64,000 nt of DNA from Homoserinimonas sp044769865. Its GTDB lineage: Bacteria; Actinomycetota; Actinomycetes; Actinomycetales; Microbacteriaceae. Position 1 is the first letter of the stretch; the number at the start of each line of letters is the position of its first letter. The position numbers were made by a program, and so were the translations under genes. The stretch is from positions 992,001-1,056,000 of the forward strand of contig NZ_JBIZWA010000001.1 of the NCBI RefSeq assembly GCF_044769865.1. Reading direction: 5' to 3'. Positions 58,982-64,000 of the stretch are shown piece after piece. Below the pieces are notes generated by a model, which was given only the letters and a program-made list of their open reading frames with translations, did not search any database and was not told the origin of the DNA.

Positions 58982-59614
58982 TCAGCGGGTCCGCCCGCGC
59001 GACGTGATGGCGAGCACCGACCCCGCGATCAGGCCGCCGAGGCCTCCGACCGCGACGTCACTCAGCGTGTCGAGGTACCCCACGTTGACGGTGTCGTCGA
59101 TGTAGGTGTGGCCCCACCATTCGAGGAACTCCCACACGACCGAGAGCGCGAGGCCCAGCGCGGCACCCACAAGCGCACCGGCGACGACGGATGCCACGGT
59201 GGTGCGCCCCTGCGAGGGCGTCAGGCCAGAGGCATCCCACCGTTCCAGCATGATGCGGGCAAGGGCGGCGAGCACCGCGCCGACGGCGAAGTGGGTCGCG
59301 AGGTCGATCCACGCGACCTGCGCGTAGAGATCCGCCACGCTGAACCAGGCGGCGGCGAGGAGCACGGCGCAGGTCGCCCCGTCGAGCCCCGCGGGGAGGG
59401 CGGCGGCCCGCGCCAGCAGCACGCCGAGGAACACGAGCATCATGACGGCCGTCTCGACCCAACCGATCGCCAGGACCGCAGAGACGACCGAGATCGGCGC
59501 CAGTGCGCGGATGATGTCGGCGAGCACTGCGGCGAGCGAGCCGGGGCGCCTCAGAAGCCTGCCCACGAAGTCGAGTTCGAGGGTCGCGGCTCGACGTTCC
59601 TGCCTGCTGTGCAT
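58982..59614 (-). CDS. YjdF-like (DUF2238-type) membrane protein
   Basis: 210 residues with about six hydrophobic segments. The motif pattern DLATHFAVGAVLAALA, WEFLEWWGHTYID and DTLSDVAVGGLGGL matches the YjdF/DUF2238 group of inner-membrane proteins of unknown role. Start at 59614 because the preceding frame is unlike the family. It diverges from the SulP gene across 142 bases. Confidence 0.72.
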   Translation of the reverse strand: MHSRQERRAATLELDFVGRLLRRPGSLAAVLADIIRALAPISVVSAVLAIGWVETAVMMLVFLGVLLARAAALPAGLDGATCAVLLAAAWFSVADLYAQVAWIDLATHFAVGAVLAALARIMLERWDASGLTPSQGRTTVASVVAGALVGAALGLALSVVWEFLEWWGHTYIDDTVNVGYLDTLSDVAVGGLGGLIAGSVLAITSRGRTR

Positions 59615-59756
59615 GGGTCCCCTCGGCATGCGCGGCGTTAGGCTTGATGCTGGCTTCAGCGCCGCGCGCATTCCTGTGCGTGCCGCGCACGAACAAGACT
59701 GCGCGTCACGCACAAACCTACGCGCCCCGGTGGCGGGGCGGCACCCAGGAGTCCCC

Positions 59757-61262
59757 ATGCCCATCGGCGCCAAGGCGATCGACCGTTCGCGTTACCGCGA
59801 CAACCCCTCCGTGCTGACGGCATTGCGCAGTCCCCGCATCCTCACCCGCGAGGTGCTCGCGGGCCTTGTCGTCGCCCTCGCCCTCATCCCCGAGGCGATC
59901 TCCTTCTCGATCATCGCGGGCGTCGACCCGCGCGTCGGGCTCTTCTCCTCCTTCATCATGGCCGTCACGATCGCCTTCGTGGGTGGACGGCCCGCCATGA
60001 TCACGGCAGCGACCGGCGCCGTGGCGCTCGTCATCGCGCCGATCATGCGCGAGCACGGCTTCGACTACTTCATCGCGACGGTGCTCCTTGCCGGCGTGCT
60101 CCAGATCGTGCTCGCGCTGTTCGGCGTCGCGAAGCTCATGCGGTTCATCCCCCGCAGCGTCATGATCGGCTTCGTCAACTCCCTCGCGATCCTGATCTTC
60201 ATGGCGCAGATCCCGCACCTGGTGGATGTCCCGTGGCTCGTCTACCCCCTCGTCGCGGCCGGCCTCGTGATCCTGTGGCTCATGCCCAAGGTGACCAAGG
60301 TCATCCCGGCGCCCCTCGTCGCAATCGTCGTGCTGTCGGTCATCACGGTCGTGTTCGCGCTCAACGTGCCAACCGTGAGCGACCAGGGCGAGCTGCCCGA
60401 CAGCCTGCCGGAGCTGTTCTTCCCCGACGTGCCGCTCAACTGGGAGACGCTGTCGATCATCGGGCCGGTCGCGCTCGCGATGGCCCTCGTCGGCCTCATG
60501 GAATCCCTCATGACCGCGAAGCTCGTCGACGAGATCACCGACACGCACTCCGACAAGACGCGCGAGTCGTGGGGTCAGGGCGTCGCCAACATCGCCTCGG
60601 GACTCTTCGGGGGCATGGGTGGCTGCGCCATGATCGGGCAGACCATGATCAACGTGAAGGCGTCGCGCGCCCGCACGCGCATCTCGACCTTCCTCGCAGG
60701 CGTCTTCCTGCTCATCCTTGTCGTCGTGCTCGGCGACACGGTCGGCCTGATCCCCATGGCAGCCCTCGTCGCGGTCATGATCCTCGTGTCGGTCGGCACC
60801 TTCGACTGGCACAGCATCCGACCGTCCACCCTCAAGCGGATGCCCAAGAGCGAGACCGCCGTCATGCTCGCGACGGTGGTGGTGGTCGTCGCGACCGATA
60901 ACCTCGCGATTGGCGTAATCGTGGGCGTCGTCGTCGCCATGGTGCTCTTCGCGCGGCGCGTCGCCCACTTCGCGACGGTGACCCGCACGGTCGAGGGCGA
61001 CACCGCCCACTACCGGGTCATCGGCGAGCTGTTCTTCGCCTCGAGCAACGACCTCACGACGCAGTTCGAGTACACGGATGATCCGGAGCGCGTCGTGATT
61101 GACATGTCTGGCTCTCACATCTGGGACGCATCAACGGTCGCCGCTCTCGACTCCATCACGACCAAATATGAGCAGCGCGGCACGCTCGTCGTGATCGAGG
61201 GTCTTAACGAGGCGAGCTCGGCGATGCACTCACGTCTTGCGGGAAACCTCGGCGGGGAGTGA
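59757..61262 (+). CDS. SulP-family anion transporter
   Basis: 501 residues: the SulP/SLC26 membrane domain (LAGLVVALALIPEAISFSIIAGVDPRVGLF, TAATGAVALVIAPI and NIASGLFGGMGGCAMIGQTMIN) and a C-terminal STAS domain with IDMSGSHIWDASTVAALD. Possible substrates are bicarbonate, sulfate or dicarboxylate; no carbonic anhydrase gene is nearby to decide. ATG 59757 is preceded by CAGGAG. The 3' end overlaps the convergent MFS gene by 59 bases. Confidence 0.9.
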   Translation: MPIGAKAIDRSRYRDNPSVLTALRSPRILTREVLAGLVVALALIPEAISFSIIAGVDPRVGLFSSFIMAVTIAFVGGRPAMITAATGAVALVIAPIMREHGFDYFIATVLLAGVLQIVLALFGVAKLMRFIPRSVMIGFVNSLAILIFMAQIPHLVDVPWLVYPLVAAGLVILWLMPKVTKVIPAPLVAIVVLSVITVVFALNVPTVSDQGELPDSLPELFFPDVPLNWETLSIIGPVALAMALVGLMESLMTAKLVDEITDTHSDKTRESWGQGVANIASGLFGGMGGCAMIGQTMINVKASRARTRISTFLAGVFLLILVVVLGDTVGLIPMAALVAVMILVSVGTFDWHSIRPSTLKRMPKSETAVMLATVVVVVATDNLAIGVIVGVVVAMVLFARRVAHFATVTRTVEGDTAHYRVIGELFFASSNDLTTQFEYTDDPERVVIDMSGSHIWDASTVAALDSITTKYEQRGTLVVIEGLNEASSAMHSRLAGNLGGE

Positions 61263-62448
61263 CTCCCTGGCGCTTGCGCCCGTGCGTGAGCGTGTAGACG
61301 CCGATCGTCAGCACCATGAGCGCCGCGAGCCCCAGATACATGCCGTCATAGCCCGTCACGGGCAGCAGTGCCCCGAGGATGACGGGGCCGAAGCCGATTC
61401 CGGCGTCGGCCATGATGAAGAAGGTCGAGGTGGCGACGCCCACCCGCTCGGGCGTCGCAGCTGAGATGGCGGCGGCCTGCCCGCCCGGCATGAGCGACCC
61501 GAAGCCGATCGCAGACAGCACCGCCCCGACGATCGCGACAGGCAGTGTCGGCGGGATCGCGATGATGACGAGCCCGACGGCAAAGACCGCGAGGGCGGGG
61601 TAGAAGACGGCATTGTCACCGAAGCGGTCTTGGATGCGTCCCGCCACAAGCCGCACAACGAACACGATCACGGCGTAGATCGTGAAGAAGGCGCCGACCT
61701 CACCCGCGCTCCCTGTGGCATCCGCGTAGTTGAGATAGAAGGCGAGCACGCCAGACCAGCCGAGCCCGCCGAGGAGCATGATGATCGAGATCGGCATGGC
61801 CCGCACCTCGAGGAGGTCGGAGGCGCGGATGCGCCAGCGGGTGCGCAGCTCCTCCTCGCTCGGTTCACGCTCGGGTAGACGGATGAACAGGGCCGCCGCA
61901 AGCCCCAGGATCGACGCGACCGTGCCCGCCCAGAAGATGCCCTCGTAGCCTCCAGCGCCGATCACGAGGGTACCGATGAGCGGGCCGATGCCTGCCGCGA
62001 CGGTTGCCGAGATGGAGAAGTAGCCGGAACCCTCGGCCCGTTTTGCGCGCGGGACGAGCATGATCGCGGAGGCGACGATCGCCGTGCTCGCCGCCCCGAA
62101 CGCGAGCCCGTGCACGAACCGCAGGCCGATGAGCACCGTCAGGTCGGTGACGACGAGGTACAGCCCCGAGAGCACGACGAACGCCGCGAGTCCGAGGATG
62201 ACGGTGCGGCGGCGACCCACGAGGTCGAGGTATTTGGACGTGAGCAGGCGCGACACGATCGCGCCGATCACGTAGGCGCCCGCTGTGAGGCCCGCGAGGC
62301 TGTCGTTCGCCATGAAGCGCTGGATGGCATAGAGCGCCATCGTCGTCATGAGCAGATAGAAGACGGCCGCGAGCGCAAAGTTGATGACGATCGCGAGGAT
62401 GAAGTCCCGGCTCCAGATGCGGGTCGACGCCGAGCCTTTTGTTTGCAT
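61204..62448 (-). CDS. MFS transporter
   Basis: 414 residues, twelve helices expected, with the loop motif SKYLDLVGRRRTVI between helices 2 and 3 and LRFVHGLAFGAASTAI in helix 4. It resembles drug-efflux-type MFS. Start ATG 62448; the upstream gene on the same strand ends 11 bases before it, so they form an operon. Its last 20 codons lie opposite the end of the SulP gene. Confidence 0.85.
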   Translation of the reverse strand: MQTKGSASTRIWSRDFILAIVINFALAAVFYLLMTTMALYAIQRFMANDSLAGLTAGAYVIGAIVSRLLTSKYLDLVGRRRTVILGLAAFVVLSGLYLVVTDLTVLIGLRFVHGLAFGAASTAIVASAIMLVPRAKRAEGSGYFSISATVAAGIGPLIGTLVIGAGGYEGIFWAGTVASILGLAAALFIRLPEREPSEEELRTRWRIRASDLLEVRAMPISIIMLLGGLGWSGVLAFYLNYADATGSAGEVGAFFTIYAVIVFVVRLVAGRIQDRFGDNAVFYPALAVFAVGLVIIAIPPTLPVAIVGAVLSAIGFGSLMPGGQAAAISAATPERVGVATSTFFIMADAGIGFGPVILGALLPVTGYDGMYLGLAALMVLTIGVYTLTHGRKRQGVTPRRGFPQDVSASPSSPR

Positions 62449-62459
62449 TGCTAAACAGT

Positions 62460-62972
62460 CTAGGCGCCTTCGGGTGGCGTGAGCAGCAGCTCGACTCGCT
62501 CTCGCAGGTACGCCTCGAACTCTGGCGCGGTCGCGACATCCGCCGTCGGGTTCCAGCGCACGAGCAGGCGGCCGTCCGAGATGAGGAGCGGGCCGGATGC
62601 CGCGGCCGAGCCCTCTTCGGTGAGCTCGAGCACCCGCGCGCCGAAGTTGACCACGGTGCCTTCGGGGTAGGCGCGATGCGCGGCGGCACGGTGCATCCGC
62701 CGCTCCTCGCCCGAGACGGACTGGTAGTTGGAACGGCCGGGTTCGACCGCTCGTGTGGAATGACCGGCGGCGTAGAGCGTGCCGCCAGCGTCGAGCAGGA
62801 AGACGCCGAGCCGCCACGCCCGCCCGATGGGTTTCATGCGGGGCGAGAGGGTGATGCCAAGCTTGCGGCGCTGCGGGGTGAACTCGGCGAGGGCCTCATC
62901 GGGCACGCCGGCGGAGCTCAGGCGTTCCGCGGCATCCGTCACCGCGCGCCGGGCCGAGTGGAGGGAGTCCAT
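62460..62972 (-). CDS. Conserved hypothetical protein
   Basis: 170 residues, soluble, family not recognised. N-terminal helix (LHSARRAVTDAAERLSSAG), then beta-rich segments (GRAWRLGVFLLDAGGTLYAAG, VVNFGARVLELTEEG) and a C-terminal helix (PEFEAYLRERVELLL). Actinobacterial relatives are often placed beside MFS genes as here. GGAGGGAG lies ahead of the ATG at 62972. Confidence 0.62.
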   Translation of the reverse strand: MDSLHSARRAVTDAAERLSSAGVPDEALAEFTPQRRKLGITLSPRMKPIGRAWRLGVFLLDAGGTLYAAGHSTRAVEPGRSNYQSVSGEERRMHRAAAHRAYPEGTVVNFGARVLELTEEGSAAASGPLLISDGRLLVRWNPTADVATAPEFEAYLRERVELLLTPPEGA

Positions 62973-63017
62973 CCTCCAATCCTCGCACCGAGATTCGCCA
63001 GCGGTACTGCGGTCCCA

Positions 63018-63097
63018 CCGCAACTACGGAGTTTCGGCGACACGCCGTCGGGTGCGGTCCCTCCGGCAGCGTGTCGGCCAAATCTCCGTAGTTGCGG
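63018..63097. repeat. Long palindrome, family 2 (copy B)
   Basis: Outer arms CCGCAACTACGGAG (63018-63031) and CTCCGTAGTTGCGG (63084-63097) are perfect. Inner arms containing GGCGACACGCCG and GCGTGTCGGCC pair imperfectly. It matches copies A and C in the inner core. It sits between two minus-strand genes. Confidence 0.82.
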
Positions 63098-63110
63098 TGC
63101 GCGAGGGCGC

Positions 63111-63239
63111 CTAGATGATCGGGCGACCTGCGTCGCGCGACTCCTTCCAGTCCTTCAGGAATCCGCGCACGAGCGTGAACAGCACACCCGCAACGATGAC
63201 GGGCCAGACGAGCATGTAGATGGTGATGGCAGTGACCAT
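63111..63239 (-). CDS. 42-residue membrane protein, putative symporter accessory subunit
   Basis: A short frame nine bases after the symporter gene: MVTAITIYMLVWPVIVAGVL starts a single membrane helix, followed by a basic tail (RGFLKDWKESRDAGRPII). Small one-helix proteins of this kind follow many sodium:solute symporter genes and are named symporter small subunits. GGAGG lies ahead of its ATG. Too short to recognise by motif alone, but codon use and context are good. Confidence 0.7.
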   Translation of the reverse strand: MVTAITIYMLVWPVIVAGVLFTLVRGFLKDWKESRDAGRPII

Positions 63240-63248
63240 GGGGTCCTC

Positions 63249-64000
63249 CTAGCGGGTCGGGCGAGCGGTGTCGGCGCTGAGGCCGTCGAGCTCGCGGTCG
63301 ATGTCGTCGAGTTCGGACTCCGGGTCGAAGTCGCCCGTGCGCTCCTTAATGAGGTCGAAGTCGAAGTCCTGCGAGCTCCGGAACGACATGAAGTAGCAGA
63401 TGATCGTGCTCACGGCGTAGGCGACGAGCGAGCCGCTCAGCACCGTGTAGTCGTGCAGGAACCCGATGACGAAGGGGGCGGATGCCACGGCTGCGACGAT
63501 GCCAACGATCATGCCGGTCTTCTTGCCGAAGAAGCCGAAGGCCATGATGCCGAGCACGACGCCGATGCCGATGACGCTGAGCACGTCGATGAAGATGCCG
63601 TAGGCACCCGTGAGGGAGACCCACTCGAAGCGCACCGCGATGAAGACGAGCAGCGCGGCGAGCACCGAGATCGAGAAGGCCGCGTTCGTCACCTTCTTCC
63701 AGTAGAAGCTCGCGATGACGGGGAACACGAGCGCACCCCACAGCGCCCCGACAAAGACGAGCAGGTCGAGGATGTTGAACTGGCTCGTCGCGAAGAAGAG
63801 CGCGGTTCCTGTCGCGACGATCATCGTGATGCGACCGACGAGCAGCATCGTCTTGGGGTTCGCCTTGCCCTTGCCGGCGATGTTCTGGCCGTAGACATCC
63901 GCCATCATGATCGACGACAGGGCCGCCAGGTCGGAGTCGGCCGTCGACGACAGCGATCCGATGATCATGATGAAGAGGAGGCCGAGCAGCACGGGACCAA
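63249..64000 (-). CDS. Sodium:solute symporter, C-terminal part (gene runs off the window)
   Basis: About 250 residues of an SSS-family transporter; the start lies beyond 64000. The segment LFIMIIGSLSSTADSDLAALSSIM contains the helix-8 Ser residues that bind Na+ in this family. Five further helices and an acidic tail (DPESELDDIDRELDGLSA) follow. The solute is not clear; urea, proline or acetate types share this end. Confidence 0.88.
   Translation of the reverse strand, partial: GPVLLGLLFIMIIGSLSSTADSDLAALSSIMMADVYGQNIAGKGKANPKTMLLVGRITMIVATGTALFFATSQFNILDLLVFVGALWGALVFPVIASFYWKKVTNAAFSISVLAALLVFIAVRFEWVSLTGAYGIFIDVLSVIGIGVVLGIMAFGFFGKKTGMIVGIVAAVASAPFVIGFLHDYTVLSGSLVAYAVSTIICYFMSFRSSQDFDFDLIKERTGDFDPESELDDIDRELDGLSADTARPTR

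Noticed and set aside
59718..61118. Long minus-strand frame opposite the SulP gene
   Set aside because: It is the antisense image of hydrophobic codons (giving Asp/His/Arg-rich protein) and has no family resemblance.
1..64000. tRNA, rRNA, phage or insertion-sequence genes
   Set aside because: None was found: no cloverleaf ending in GTTCRANYC was noticed, and no transposase, integrase or phage structural protein is encoded.

Overview
The window is high-GC DNA from an actinobacterium. The family is most likely Microbacteriaceae: a fused CopD-CtaG gene, zinc-free ribosomal proteins L28/L33/S14, a Gram-positive flagellar set, and the recurrent word GGATGCCGCGG all fit. This placement is inference; no rRNA gene is present to confirm it. 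I see no phage, insertion sequence, CRISPR array, tRNA or rRNA.

Layout. Positions 1-4900: a family 5 solute-binding lipoprotein gene diverges from a zinc-uptake operon, znuA-znuC-znuB-zur, preceded by a Zur-box-like palindrome. Positions 5200-6390: rpmB-rpmG-rpsN, all zinc-free versions, then an HU gene and a strong terminator. Positions 6399-7122: a deletion scar that removed the 5' parts of two divergent genes (YihY family and manganese catalase). Positions 7200-14400: assorted housekeeping genes (metallo-hydrolase, CopD-CtaG, membrane protein, Pif1-like helicase, heme oxygenase with an iron box, DUF2470, DinB-like).

Positions 14450-42110 are a single flagellar island of about 27.7 kb. It holds flgN-flgK-flgL-fliW on the minus strand. 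On the plus strand it holds fliA, then flagellin-fliD-fliS-fliT, then flgB-flgC-fliE-fliF-fliG-fliH-fliI-fliJ-fliK-flgD-flgE, then flbD-motA-motB, and finally fliM-fliN-fliO-fliP-fliQ-fliR-flhB-flhA-(flhF-like)-csrA. Five sites of the form CT(A/T)A-N16-GCCGA(T/C)AG, all with the same spacing, sit before five transcription units and look like sigma-28 (FliA) promoters. Three of the leaders carry a small hairpin with GGA in its loop, and the start regions carry a second GGA over the ribosome-binding site. That is the usual shape of CsrA targets. Because fliW and csrA are both in the island, the sequence suggests a two-level circuit: FliA turns on nearly the whole machine, and CsrA-FliW meters translation of several operons, not only of flagellin. 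An FlhF-like protein lacks a P-loop and looks like a pseudo-GTPase.

Positions 42110-64000: rhodanese, a coiled-coil protein, alpha/beta hydrolase, a VapBC pair with its operator, HhH-GPD repair protein, MenE, a doubly broken MFS transporter, a membrane-anchored HNH nuclease with a Pro-Ala tail, DUF72, VOC, LysR regulator diverging from putA, pyrimidine-dimer glycosylase, CPBP protease, a membrane HExxH protein, SulP, an MFS transporter, and the end of a sodium:solute symporter with a 42-residue accessory protein.

Repeats are the other notable layer. One family has units with a strict 21-bp period arranged head to head. It occurs four times, once inside putA, where it adds seven-residue repeats to the linker between the two enzyme domains. 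Three further kinds of long intergenic palindrome occur in one to three copies each.
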